A stretch of 64,000 bases of DNA from an uncultured Roseovarius sp. GTDB lineage: Bacteria > Pseudomonadota > Alphaproteobacteria > Rhodobacterales > Rhodobacteraceae. The stretch spans positions 62,001 to 126,000 of the forward strand of contig CANMFU010000005.1 of assembly GCA_947497295.1 (NCBI GenBank). Direction: 5' to 3'. Shown here piece by piece: positions 17,336 through 24,761 of this stretch (within the stretch, counting starts at the first letter, position 1; the number at the start of each line of letters is the position of its first letter). Both the position numbers and the translations under genes were made by a program. The notes under the pieces are model-generated. The model was not told the DNA's origin, ran no database searches, and was given only the letters and a program-made list of their open reading frames with translations.

Positions 17336-17947
17336 ATGAGAATTTTTACTGGAGCCGTCGTGGCGACTGCTGCCTGCCTGTGCATGGCCCTGCCTGCCGC
17401 CGCTGAGAAACTGAGCCTTCGCGAAATTTCGCGCTACCTGAACAGCTTTGAGACGGCCAGTGGTGCCTTTACGCAGATCAACGATGACGGCACCATCAGT
17501 CAGGGCCGGATCTTGATCAAACGTCCTGGCCGTGTACGGTTCGAATATCAGCCGCCCGAAGACATGCTGGTCGTCGCGAATGGAGATACCGTGGGCATCA
17601 TCGACGGAAAGTCGAACGATGGGCCTCAGGGGTATCCGCTGAACCAAACGCCCTTGTCGATCATTCTTGCGCGTAACGTCGATTTGACGCGCGCTCGCAT
17701 GGTGACAGGCCATACCAGCGATGGCAAGACGACGACAGTGCGTGCGCAAGACCCTGAAAATCCGGAATACGGCAGTATCGATCTGGTCTTTACAGCGGCC
17801 CCGACAGAACTGCGCCAATGGGTCATTAACGACAGTGGCGGCAGCCGGACCACGGTTATTCTGGGGGGGCTGGAAAAGGGCGTGACGCTGCGCAATGACA
17901 GCTTTGTCATTCCGGGCATCGGCGGCAGTGGCCAGCGGGATCGTTAA
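17336..17947 (+). CDS. lolA: Outer-membrane lipoprotein carrier protein LolA
   Basis: A 203-residue periplasmic chaperone that ferries lipoproteins from the LolCDE complex to the outer membrane. An N-terminal signal peptide is clear (IFTGAVVATAACLCMALP then AAAEK, cleavage after AAA). The mature part has family features: SLREISRYLNSFETASGAF, the FTQINDDGTISQGRI strand, RVRFEYQPPEDMLVVANG, and LNQTPLSIILARNVDL. Its position after ftsK is the usual one in Rhodobacterales. A 9-bp stem-loop follows eight bases after the stop coordinate region. Confidence 0.95.
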   Translation: MRIFTGAVVATAACLCMALPAAAEKLSLREISRYLNSFETASGAFTQINDDGTISQGRILIKRPGRVRFEYQPPEDMLVVANGDTVGIIDGKSNDGPQGYPLNQTPLSIILARNVDLTRARMVTGHTSDGKTTTVRAQDPENPEYGSIDLVFTAAPTELRQWVINDSGGSRTTVILGGLEKGVTLRNDSFVIPGIGGSGQRDR

Positions 17948-17951
17948 CGCT

Positions 17952-17974
17952 GCGCCGCCCGTTCCGGGCGGCGC
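17952..17974. terminator. Stem-loop between convergent genes
   Basis: GCGCCGCCC (17952-17960) and GGGCGGCGC (17966-17974) form a perfect 9-bp stem around loop GTTCC. It lies between the stops of lolA and the minus-strand lysozyme-like gene, so it can serve both. There is no T-run, so termination strength is uncertain. Confidence 0.65.
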
Positions 17975-17980
17975 TACGTC

Positions 17981-18568
17981 TTAGCGACTACAGCTGCGCA
18001 GCTGTGCCTGATAGGTGGCGGCACGCGATTCGACAGTGCCGGCCACGCGCACCAGCCAGGCCTTGTCGTTATAGCTGCCCCGGCGAAATCCGGTGCGACC
18101 CTCGTGATAGGCCAGATAATGGTTGCGAGCGTCATACATCTGGATGCCCAGCTCATCGCGCGATTTGGACATGTACCAACCCATGAAATCGGTCGCATCG
18201 TGGATATTGTCACGCCGGGCGCGGCGCGATCCGGTCTGCTCGACGTATTCGTCCCACGTTCCGTCCAGCGCCTGACTATATCCAAAGGCCGAACTTTGGC
18301 GACCCATCGGAATGATCCCCAGCGAATAGCGATAAGGAGTGCGCGCATCGCTGTCGAATTTGCTTTCCTGATAGATTGTCGCCATCTGAACGTGAGTCGG
18401 GACGCCCCAGCGCCGCTCGGCGGCACGGAAGGCACGGGAATACTGCGGTCGTTCCTTTAGAATGGCGCAGGCATCGTCCATCTGTCTGGGGGATTCGCCA
18501 TAGCCGCCGCCGCGCCCGCAGGCCGCAACCAACAACATCAAAAGGACCGCGCGAAGCTGTCTGCTCAT
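17981..18568 (-). CDS. SLT-domain lytic transglycosylase lipoprotein
   Basis: A 195-residue probable lipoprotein: short basic start, hydrophobic LRAVLLMLLVAACG with lipobox VAAC. The mature part begins with a conserved-looking DDACAILKERPQYSRAFRAA. The lysozyme-like fold follows, with the catalytic Glu in QMATIYQESKFDSDARTPYR and the motif SSAFGYSQALDGTWDEY. Such proteins cleave the MurNAc-GlcNAc bond in peptidoglycan from the periplasmic face. The 3' half contains DFMGWYMSKSRDELGI and AYHEGRTGFRRGSY, matching small SLT proteins of alphaproteobacteria. Convergent with lolA. Its promoter lies in the 18569-18936 gap. Confidence 0.87.
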   Translation of the reverse strand: MSRQLRAVLLMLLVAACGRGGGYGESPRQMDDACAILKERPQYSRAFRAAERRWGVPTHVQMATIYQESKFDSDARTPYRYSLGIIPMGRQSSAFGYSQALDGTWDEYVEQTGSRRARRDNIHDATDFMGWYMSKSRDELGIQMYDARNHYLAYHEGRTGFRRGSYNDKAWLVRVAGTVESRAATYQAQLRSCSR

Positions 18569-18936
18569 TACTGCCTCTGCTCTCTTTTATCGGGGCAGTC
18601 TACGCTGCCTCCGTTTTTTTGATTGCTTTCACTGTACCCAATTTTTTGTAAATAGGAAATCACCAATTCTTCCGGTCCGCCGGATGTGGCGGGTTGGCAC
18701 CGATGGAGGGCCGCAGGTTTGCGTCCGTGCGTACTTCACAGACTGTTTCCACGTTCAGGTGCGATCATCATTGGACAAAGCCTACTTGAAACATTTACCC
18801 TCGCACTCTAAAGGGTTCCGACGTTTGGCTACTGACGGCGACAGGTCAAAACGCACGCAATGATTAAACCTTGCACGCGTTTTTTCTTCAAGTTGCGGCG
18901 CAACTTAAACTCGAAACGCCTTAGGGACTGCATCAT
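18569..18936. other. 368-bp divergent intergenic region before hspQ
   Basis: The region separates the minus-strand transglycosylase from hspQ and must hold both promoters. No coding sequence is visible. A possible heat-shock-type -35 element, CTTGAAA at 18784-18790, with ACTCTA 14 nt further on, is only a weak match. A perfect 17-bp palindrome (18890-18906) lies close to the hspQ start and is listed separately. T-rich patches occur at about 18614-18625. Confidence 0.45.
18890..18906. promoter_or_regulatory. Perfect palindrome upstream of hspQ
   Basis: AAGTTGCG-G-CGCAACTT reads the same on both strands, with one central base. It ends 30 bp before the hspQ ATG. Such a site can be an operator for a dimeric regulator or a short 5'-UTR hairpin. 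No regulator is identified. Confidence 0.45.
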
Positions 18937-19263
18937 ATGCTGAAATCGCGCGCTAAATATCATCTGGGGCAAGTCGTCCGTCACAAGAAGCACCCGTTTC
19001 GGGGTGTTATTTTTGACGTGGACCCGGAATTTGCCAATACCGAGGAGTGGTATGCGTCCATCCCCGAAGAAAGCCGCCCGATCAAGGACCAGCCGTTTTA
19101 CCATCTTCTCGCCGAGAACGATCAAAGCTACTATGTCGCCTATGTCAGCGAACAAAACCTGATCGCCGACTATTCCGGGGAGCCGGTAGAGCATCCCGAC
19201 ATTGAAGATCTTTTTGGTCCTTTTGAAGATGGGCAGTACCCCCTCCACTTTCAGCTCAACTGA
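18937..19263 (+). CDS. hspQ: Heat shock protein HspQ
   Basis: A 108-residue protein of the HspQ/YccV family, a heat-induced factor that in E. coli promotes degradation of certain proteins by acting as a specificity-enhancing factor of Lon. The family signature is readable from the first residues: AKYHLGQVVRHKKHPFRGVIFDVDPEF, then NTEEWYASIPEESRPIKDQPFYHLLAENDQ-like text and YVSEQNLIADYSGEPVEHP (shown here in pieces). The C-terminus is acidic (DIEDLFGPF). Length is normal. It is monocistronic, flanked by two gaps of 370-400 bp with notable secondary structure. Confidence 0.93.
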   Translation: MLKSRAKYHLGQVVRHKKHPFRGVIFDVDPEFANTEEWYASIPEESRPIKDQPFYHLLAENDQSYYVAYVSEQNLIADYSGEPVEHPDIEDLFGPFEDGQYPLHFQLN

Positions 19264-19666
19264 TCCTGCGGGGCGCGCGAGGATCGAGACCGTTTTCCTG
19301 TGAGCGGATGTGAGAGACGCGTGGTTTGACAATCGCGCTGTTGAAAACCCGTGGAATCGTAGCTGAAGCCGACCATCCGCGTCTGGCAATCAATCTAACC
19401 GTCTGGGCTATTCGATGCAGACCCTTAAATCCTCGGCGCCGCGCACTGGGTGGGGGCTGTTAAGCGCGGCGCCGAAGCAAGCTGTTACAGCTACAGATAT
19501 CGTCATAACGGTGCAGTCTGTCCCCTTTGAGAAAAGATCGGGGCAAGTTTGCGGCATGCTTATTTTTAGGCTTATTTCCACGGTTTTTGATGTGCAGGCT
19601 ATTCGATAGTCAAGAGGCGACGGGCTCGCAAATGTGGATAGATCCGGCCGCGACCGGCCGTTCGCG
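19264..19666. other. 403-bp intergenic region with strong inverted repeats
   Basis: No credible gene is visible between hspQ and the minus-strand anti-sigma gene. The stretch holds a 12-bp perfect inverted repeat (19433-19475) followed at once by a 13-bp palindrome AGCTGT-T-ACAGCT (19480-19492). The first could terminate hspQ, although it is 170 bp past the stop. A small structured RNA is another possibility. Confidence 0.45.
19433..19475. terminator. 12-bp inverted repeat, long-stem hairpin
   Basis: TCGGCGCCGCGC (19433-19444) pairs perfectly with GCGCGGCGCCGA (19464-19475) across a 19-nt loop rich in G. There is no U-run on either strand, so an ordinary intrinsic terminator is doubtful. It may be part of a transcript of its own. 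Typed as terminator only for lack of a better class. Confidence 0.35.
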
Positions 19667-20182
19667 TCACTCCCCGCCTCGCGTCGCGCGCGTGCCAGGG
19701 ACCGGGCAGGCGATGCGCAGGCAGAGATGGTTTTCGCCTTCGTGGCGTGTGTAGCTCACACAGTCCGTCAGCGTCCGAATCAGATGCCAGCCAAATCCGC
19801 CTTCTGGCAGAGAGTGGCAGTTTCCACCAAGCGGCGGCAATTGCCCGACGGGTGGACAAAGGCCGGGCAGGGCAATTCCCTTATCGACAATTTCAGCAGC
19901 CAGGGCATGGTCACTTTTCGTGAGAGTGACGCGGATTTTACCGATGTGGATGCCGACATACGCATGTTCTGCAATATTGTTGAGCGCTTCAGCCAATACG
20001 ATTTCTGCAGTTCCGCAGAAATCCGCATCAATGCTGTTGGCTTCGAGAAAACTGCGTATTTCCGCCAACCCGGCCCGAACACCATGCTCGGACGCGGGAA
20101 GGTCAAAGACCTCTCTTCGCACAGGTATTGCATTTTGCGCGCCCTCGGGCGTGACGTTGCGGTGCAGAGCCCGGCTTGTCAT
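19667..20182 (-). CDS. Anti-sigma regulatory factor, RsbW-like serine kinase
   Basis: A 171-residue single-domain GHKL/HATPase_c_2 protein. Visible ATP-site boxes: N-box EIVLAEALNNIAEHAY, a G1-like EIVDKGIALPG and the G2/C-terminal GGFGWHLIRTLTD. Such kinases bind a sigma factor or other partner and are countered by a STAS protein. The ATG (20182) overlaps the stop of the STAS gene (ATGA), so both are made from one message, STAS first. The middle contains a Pro-rich insertion (GLCPPVGQLPPLGG), common in this subfamily. Neither a PP2C phosphatase nor a sigma factor is encoded in the window. Confidence 0.88.
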   Translation of the reverse strand: MTSRALHRNVTPEGAQNAIPVRREVFDLPASEHGVRAGLAEIRSFLEANSIDADFCGTAEIVLAEALNNIAEHAYVGIHIGKIRVTLTKSDHALAAEIVDKGIALPGLCPPVGQLPPLGGNCHSLPEGGFGWHLIRTLTDCVSYTRHEGENHLCLRIACPVPGTRATRGGE

Positions 20183-20517
20183 CCGGCTTGCCGTGGTGCC
20201 AGTTCCTCCAGTGATGCATGAATGGCGAATATCGTATCCATGCGCGTCAGGCGGAACACTTTTGCCACGTCTGGCGTCAGACATGCCAGTTCGAGCCGTC
20301 TGCCCGGGCCCATCAGTTTGAGGGTCGCGACAATCGCGCCGAGGCCGCTGGAATCGATGAATTGCACCCGCCCCAGATCCAGTATCACACGATCGCCGCC
20401 CTCGGCGGTCATCGTGCGCATCGCATCCTTGAAAGCGATTGCCTGTGCAGCATCGATTCGCGGGGCATTTACAGTTATCAGTTGGTGGGTGCCGTGTTGG
20501 CTGCTTTCGAGGTCCAT
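20179..20517 (-). CDS. STAS-domain anti-sigma factor antagonist
   Basis: A 112-residue STAS protein of the SpoIIAA/RsbV type. The phosphorylatable serine lies in the family motif VQFIDSSGLGAIVATL (Ser56/57). The unphosphorylated form would bind the RsbW-like kinase encoded immediately downstream and free its target. The N-terminus (HQLITVNAPRIDAAQAIAFK) and GGDRVILDLGRV fit the fold. It is the first gene of a two-gene minus-strand operon, divergent from the fRMsr-like gene with 184 bp between. Confidence 0.92.
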   Translation of the reverse strand: MDLESSQHGTHQLITVNAPRIDAAQAIAFKDAMRTMTAEGGDRVILDLGRVQFIDSSGLGAIVATLKLMGPGRRLELACLTPDVAKVFRLTRMDTIFAIHASLEELAPRQAG

Positions 20518-20701
20518 GTGTGCTCCGCTGAGTGATGACGTGTTTGTTCAGGCTAGGCGGGAAACGTTACCAATCGGTGTGCATCGTTCGAAAAAGCCGT
20601 CACCGCGCTTGGCTCGGCCTTTTGACTGTGCTTTCGCGGTCGGAACGGCGTAGAACGACCTGAACTCCGCCAAACACAACGTGGATAAGGACAGACCCGC
20701 G

Positions 20702-21154
20702 ATGCGAATCGATTATGACGAAAAGGCCAGGACATTGGCGGCTCTTACGACAGGCGAGCAGGATTTGATCGCGCTGATGGCCACGATGGCGTGCGAACTG
20801 CACCATGCCGATGATCGATTCGACTGGACGGGGTTTTACCGCGTGACACAGCCAGAGATCCTGCGAATCGGACCCTATCAGGGCGGGCACGGTTGCCTTG
20901 TCATCCCGTTTTCGCGCGGGGTTTGCGGCGCTGCTGCGCGGACCGGTCAGGTGCAGCTGGTGGATGATGTGGACGCGTTCGATGGGCATATCGCTTGCGC
21001 CAGTTCGACCCGGTCCGAGATTGTGCTGCCGGTGCGCGACAGCCATGGCGCGCTGATCGCGGTGCTGGATATCGACAGTGATCAGCCGTCGGCATTCGAT
21101 CAGGCCGATGTCGAAGGACTGACACGGCTGCTGCGCCAGACCTTTGGCGGCTGA
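20702..21154 (+). CDS. msrC: GAF-domain free methionine-(R)-sulfoxide reductase
   Basis: A 150-residue GAF-fold enzyme that reduces free Met-R-sulfoxide. The three redox cysteines of the family are all present: Cys65 in GGHGCLVIPF, Cys75 in SRGVCGAAARTG and Cys99 in DGHIACASSTRSEIVLPV. Other landmarks are FDWTGFYRVTQPEILRIGPY and LDIDSDQPSAFDQAD. This full set separates it from non-catalytic GAF proteins. ATG 20702 is chosen, with AAGGACAG upstream; a GTG at 20681 would add seven residues. Probably monocistronic. The gene faces the STAS/anti-sigma pair, which may or may not be related to stress control. Confidence 0.92.
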   Translation: MRIDYDEKARTLAALTTGEQDLIALMATMACELHHADDRFDWTGFYRVTQPEILRIGPYQGGHGCLVIPFSRGVCGAAARTGQVQLVDDVDAFDGHIACASSTRSEIVLPVRDSHGALIAVLDIDSDQPSAFDQADVEGLTRLLRQTFGG

Positions 21155-21242
21155 CAAAACTTGCGTGAAATTTAGGTTGATTTTTTCAGCGCGGCGGGCC
21201 AGCGTGAAAATATAGCCTCAATTTTCACCAAGCGAGCTCTGT

Positions 21243-21815
21243 GTGACCGTTCCCCTGCCTGCCTTCCAACGCACTCTTGGCGCCGATCTGCGCGCCTTGC
21301 GCCGGGCGCGGGGTGTGACGCTGGCCGATCTGGCGCAGCGATTGGGCCGATCCGTCGGCTGGCTGAGCCAGGTTGAGCGCGATCTGTCCGAGCCCTCCGT
21401 GGCCGACCTGCGCAGTATCGCGGCGGTACTGGATGTGTCCCTGTCACTGCTCTTTGATCATTCCGGCGCGCAGGAGGGCGAGGCGGGGTATATCGTACGC
21501 CGCAGCGCCCGCCGCCCCATCGGCAAAGGCAAGCCCGGCCTGACCGAAGAACTGCTGTCGCCCGATCTGACCGACGATTTCGAGATGGTCCACTCTACCT
21601 TTGACCCCGGCGCGCGCGCCGTCGAACCGCAGATCCGCGCGACGCAGGAGGTGGGCTATATCCTGTCGGGACGTCTGGATCTGACCATCGCAGGCCGCCA
21701 GTTTACCGTTGGCACCGGCGACAGTTTTCGCATCCGCGGCGAGCCGTTCGAGTGGCAGAACCCCTATAACATTCCCGCCGTCGCGATCTGGGTGATCGCG
21801 CCGCCGGTTTACTGA
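21243..21815 (+). CDS. XRE-family regulator with C-terminal cupin
   Basis: A 190-residue transcription factor. The N-terminal HTH_3 domain (about residues 10-68) shows LGADLRALRRARGVTLADLA, GWLSQVERDLSEPSV and LRSIAAVLDVSLSLLF. The C-terminal cupin (about 110-185) has FDPGARAVEPQIRATQEVGY, LSGRLDLTIAGRQFTVGTGD and FRIRGEPFEWQNP, so it probably senses a small ligand. It starts at GTG 21243 and lies 22 bp before the first flavoprotein gene of the demethylation operon, the usual position of the pathway regulator. Autoregulation together with the downstream genes is inferred. Confidence 0.9.
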   Translation: MTVPLPAFQRTLGADLRALRRARGVTLADLAQRLGRSVGWLSQVERDLSEPSVADLRSIAAVLDVSLSLLFDHSGAQEGEAGYIVRRSARRPIGKGKPGLTEELLSPDLTDDFEMVHSTFDPGARAVEPQIRATQEVGYILSGRLDLTIAGRQFTVGTGDSFRIRGEPFEWQNPYNIPAVAIWVIAPPVY

Positions 21816-21837
21816 ACGCAGCAAGGAGACGCAGCAG

Positions 21838-24279
21838 ATGAGCACTTTTCCCGGCACGGCCCGCGTGGTCATCATCGGCGGCGGCGCGGTGGGCGCGTCT
21901 GGCCTCTATCATCTGGCCAAAGCTGGCTGGACCGATTGCGTTCTGCTTGAGAAGAACGAGCTGACGGCAGGCAGCACCTGGCATGCGGCGGGAAACTGCC
22001 CGACGTTTTCGACCTCCTGGGCAATCATGAACATGCAGCGCTATTCGACCGAGCTCTATCGCGGCCTGGCCGAGGCGGTGGATTATCCGATGAACTACCA
22101 CGTCACCGGGTCCATCCGGCTGGGTCATTCGGACGAGCGCGTGCAGGAGTTTCAGCGTGCCTGCGGCATGGGCCGCTATCAGGGCATGGACATGGAGATG
22201 CTGACGCCCGAGGAGGCCAAGGCGCGCTATCCCTTCATGGAAACGCACGACCTGAAGGGTGTTCTGTTCGATCCCAATGACGGCGATATCGACCCCAGCC
22301 AGCTGACGCAGGCATTGGCCAAGGGCGCGCGTGATCTGGGCGCGCGGATCGAACGGTTTTGCCCCGCCACCGGCGTGACGCGGGATGGTAATGAATGGGT
22401 CGTGCATACCCACAAGGGCGATATCCGCTGCGAATTCGTGGTGAACGCCGCCGGGTATTACGCGCAAAAGGTCGGCGAGTGGTTCAAGCCTTATGGCGGG
22501 CGCACCGTGCCGATGATGGTGATGAGCCATCAGTATTTGCTGACGGATGAAATCCCGGAGATTGCCGAATACACCGCAAACCATGGCAAGCTGCCGCTGA
22601 TGCGCGACGTCGACAGCTCCTACTACCTGCGGCAGGAGAAAACCGGCCTGAACCTTGGCCCGTATGAGCGCAACTGCAAGGCGCACTGGATCACGCCCGA
22701 CGATCCCTTTCCCGAGGATTTCAGCTTCCAGCTATACCCCGACGATCTGGAGCGGCTGGAGTGGTATATCGAGGATGCGATGGCGCGCGTTCCCCTGCTG
22801 GGCAAGGTCGGCATTAACAAGGTGATCAACGGGCCGATCCCCTATGCGCCTGATGGCCTGCCGCTGCTTGGCCCGATGCCCGGCGTGCCGAACGCGTTCG
22901 AGGCATGCGTGTTCACCTTCGGCATCTCTCAGGCTGGCGGCGCGGGCAAGGTGCTGGCCGAGTGGATCACCGAAGGCGCGACCGAGTGGGACATGTGGGC
23001 CACCGATCCACGCCGCTACACCGATTATACGGACAATGATTACTGCATTGCCAAGGGGATGGAGATCTACGGCTACGAATACGCCATGCATTTCCCATGG
23101 CATGAATGGCCTGCGGGCCGCAACAAGAAGCTGGGACCAAATGACGATATCGTGCGCAAATTGGGCGGCGTCATGGGGGTCTATAACGGGTGGGAGCGGG
23201 CAAACTGGTTCGCTCAGCCCGGCGATGATGTCAGCGAGGAGGCCACCCAGACGTGGAACCGTGCCGGGCCGTGGTCAAATCGCATCGCCGAGGAATGCGC
23301 CGCTGTGCACAACCATTGCGGCGTGCTGGACCTGCCCGGATTTTCGCGCTTCTGGGTGCGGGGGCAGGGCGCGGACGACTGGCTACGCGGATTTGTGACC
23401 GGCGCCTTGCCGAAGGTGGGGCGCATGAACCTGGTTTATGTCGCCGACAAGCGGGGCCGCATCCTGACAGAATGGTCCTGCATCCGGCAGGCCGAGGACA
23501 GTTTCATCCTGATCACCGCCGCCACCGCCCAGTGGCATGATGGCGAGCTGATCCGGGGCAACGTGCCCGAGTGCGTCAGCGTCGCGGAAACCACGACCGA
23601 GCGGTCGGCTCTGATCGTCACCGGGCCGCAAAGCCGCGCGATCCTTGGCCCGCTGACCGATGGTGATCTAACGCTGCCATGGCTCAGCCACCAGCATTGC
23701 ACGGTTGCGGGCCGGATGGCGCATCTGATACGCGTCTCCTTTGCCGGCGAACTGGGCTGGGAGGTCCACGCCGCCAATGAGGATATGCCCGATATCTACC
23801 GCGCCATTCTGGACGCGGGCGCCAAACCCTTTGGAATGTACGCGCTGAACTCCTTGCGGATCGAAAAGGGCTATCGCGCGTGGAAGGGCGATCTCAGCAC
23901 CGATTATTCGATGTATGAGGGCGGGCTGGACCGGTTCGTCAAGCTGGACAAGCCGCAGGATTTCCCGGGCAAGGCGGCGCTCCTGCGCGAAAAACAGCAG
24001 GGCAGCGCCAAGCGGTTCGTCACGCTGATCGTCGACGCAGGCGAGGCCGACGCGCCCTATATGTCGACGATCTGGCATGACGGCAAAGTGGTGGGCGAGA
24101 CGACCAGCGGTGCCTGGGGCTATCGCGTGGGCGCCTCCATCGCGCTGGGCATGATACGCGCCGATCTGGCGGTGCCGGGCACCGAACTGGAGGTCGAGAT
24201 TTACGGCGAGCGGTTCGGCGCGGTGGTGCAGCTAGACGCGCCTCTATGGGATCCCGAGAACGAAAGGATACGTGCCTGA
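21838..24279 (+). CDS. Dimethylglycine/sarcosine dehydrogenase-like flavoprotein with GcvT tail (copy 1)
   Basis: An 813-residue protein with an N-terminal FAD-dependent oxidase domain (about 1-420) and a C-terminal folate-binding GcvT/aminomethyltransferase region (about 430-810). The FAD motif is VVIIGGGAVGASGLYHLA; His49 in TAGSTWHAAGN is the residue that carries covalent FAD in dimethylglycine dehydrogenase. In the tail, RFWVRGQGADDWL and GELGWEVHAANEDMP are GcvT-like. The family oxidatively demethylates N-methylglycines and passes the one-carbon unit to tetrahydrofolate. GAGACG lies before the ATG. It overlaps the PNPOx-like gene (TGATG), so the operon is tight. Substrate is not fixed by sequence. 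Confidence 0.88.
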   Translation: MSTFPGTARVVIIGGGAVGASGLYHLAKAGWTDCVLLEKNELTAGSTWHAAGNCPTFSTSWAIMNMQRYSTELYRGLAEAVDYPMNYHVTGSIRLGHSDERVQEFQRACGMGRYQGMDMEMLTPEEAKARYPFMETHDLKGVLFDPNDGDIDPSQLTQALAKGARDLGARIERFCPATGVTRDGNEWVVHTHKGDIRCEFVVNAAGYYAQKVGEWFKPYGGRTVPMMVMSHQYLLTDEIPEIAEYTANHGKLPLMRDVDSSYYLRQEKTGLNLGPYERNCKAHWITPDDPFPEDFSFQLYPDDLERLEWYIEDAMARVPLLGKVGINKVINGPIPYAPDGLPLLGPMPGVPNAFEACVFTFGISQAGGAGKVLAEWITEGATEWDMWATDPRRYTDYTDNDYCIAKGMEIYGYEYAMHFPWHEWPAGRNKKLGPNDDIVRKLGGVMGVYNGWERANWFAQPGDDVSEEATQTWNRAGPWSNRIAEECAAVHNHCGVLDLPGFSRFWVRGQGADDWLRGFVTGALPKVGRMNLVYVADKRGRILTEWSCIRQAEDSFILITAATAQWHDGELIRGNVPECVSVAETTTERSALIVTGPQSRAILGPLTDGDLTLPWLSHQHCTVAGRMAHLIRVSFAGELGWEVHAANEDMPDIYRAILDAGAKPFGMYALNSLRIEKGYRAWKGDLSTDYSMYEGGLDRFVKLDKPQDFPGKAALLREKQQGSAKRFVTLIVDAGEADAPYMSTIWHDGKVVGETTSGAWGYRVGASIALGMIRADLAVPGTELEVEIYGERFGAVVQLDAPLWDPENERIRA

Positions 24280-24734
24280 TGCTGACCCAATCTGCCGAAG
24301 ATCTGATCGCCGACTTCCCTTTGGGGTTTGTCGCCACGATCACGCCGGGCGGGCAGCCGGCCGTCAGCCCCAAGGGCACGTTTCTGGTGCTTGATCACCT
24401 GACCGTCGGCTTTGGCAACATCCGCTCGCCCGGCACGCTGGCCAACCTGCGCCACAACCCCTACGCCGAGGTGAATTTCATTGACCCATGGACGCGCAAG
24501 GGCCTGCGCCTGCGCGGCCCGGCCCGCATCGCCGAGGAGGGGACGTCGGAATTCATCGCGCTGATCGGCCTCTGGCAGGAGGTTTGGGGCGATCTGGCCG
24601 GGCGCATCGCCGATCTGGTCCTGATCGACGTCGAACATGTCAGCGAAGTGACCTCGCCGCCCTATGACGATGGCGCGACCGAGGACGAGATGATCGCCGC
24701 CTACAAACGCAAATTCGCAAAAATCCATCCCTGA
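24279..24734 (+). CDS. Pyridoxamine 5'-phosphate oxidase-family flavin-binding protein
   Basis: A 151-residue split-barrel protein of the PNPOx-like group. Seen: LIADFPLGFVATITPGGQPAVSPKG, LTVGFGNIRSPGTLANLRHNP (given in pieces) and VNFIDPWTRKGLRLRGPA, a common flavin-binding layout. It is shorter than true PdxH and lacks its C-terminal substrate residues, so vitamin B6 synthesis is unlikely. Its ATG lies inside the stop of the preceding flavoprotein gene (TGATG) and the second flavoprotein starts 27 bp downstream. Being locked between two demethylase-like genes suggests a role in that pathway, for example in flavin or aldehyde handling, but this is inference. Confidence 0.85.
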   Translation: MLTQSAEDLIADFPLGFVATITPGGQPAVSPKGTFLVLDHLTVGFGNIRSPGTLANLRHNPYAEVNFIDPWTRKGLRLRGPARIAEEGTSEFIALIGLWQEVWGDLAGRIADLVLIDVEHVSEVTSPPYDDGATEDEMIAAYKRKFAKIHP

Positions 24735-24761
24735 CATCAGGGCCGCTTAGGAGTGCAGCAT

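Noticed and set aside
15596..17818. A 740-codon open frame opposite ftsK and lolA
   Set aside because: Shadow of ftsK; composition (many His and Arg) and absence of motif argue against coding.
19433..19492. Considered as an integron attC-like site
   Set aside because: No integrase, no cassette array and no core-site sequences; a long-stem hairpin is all that can be said.
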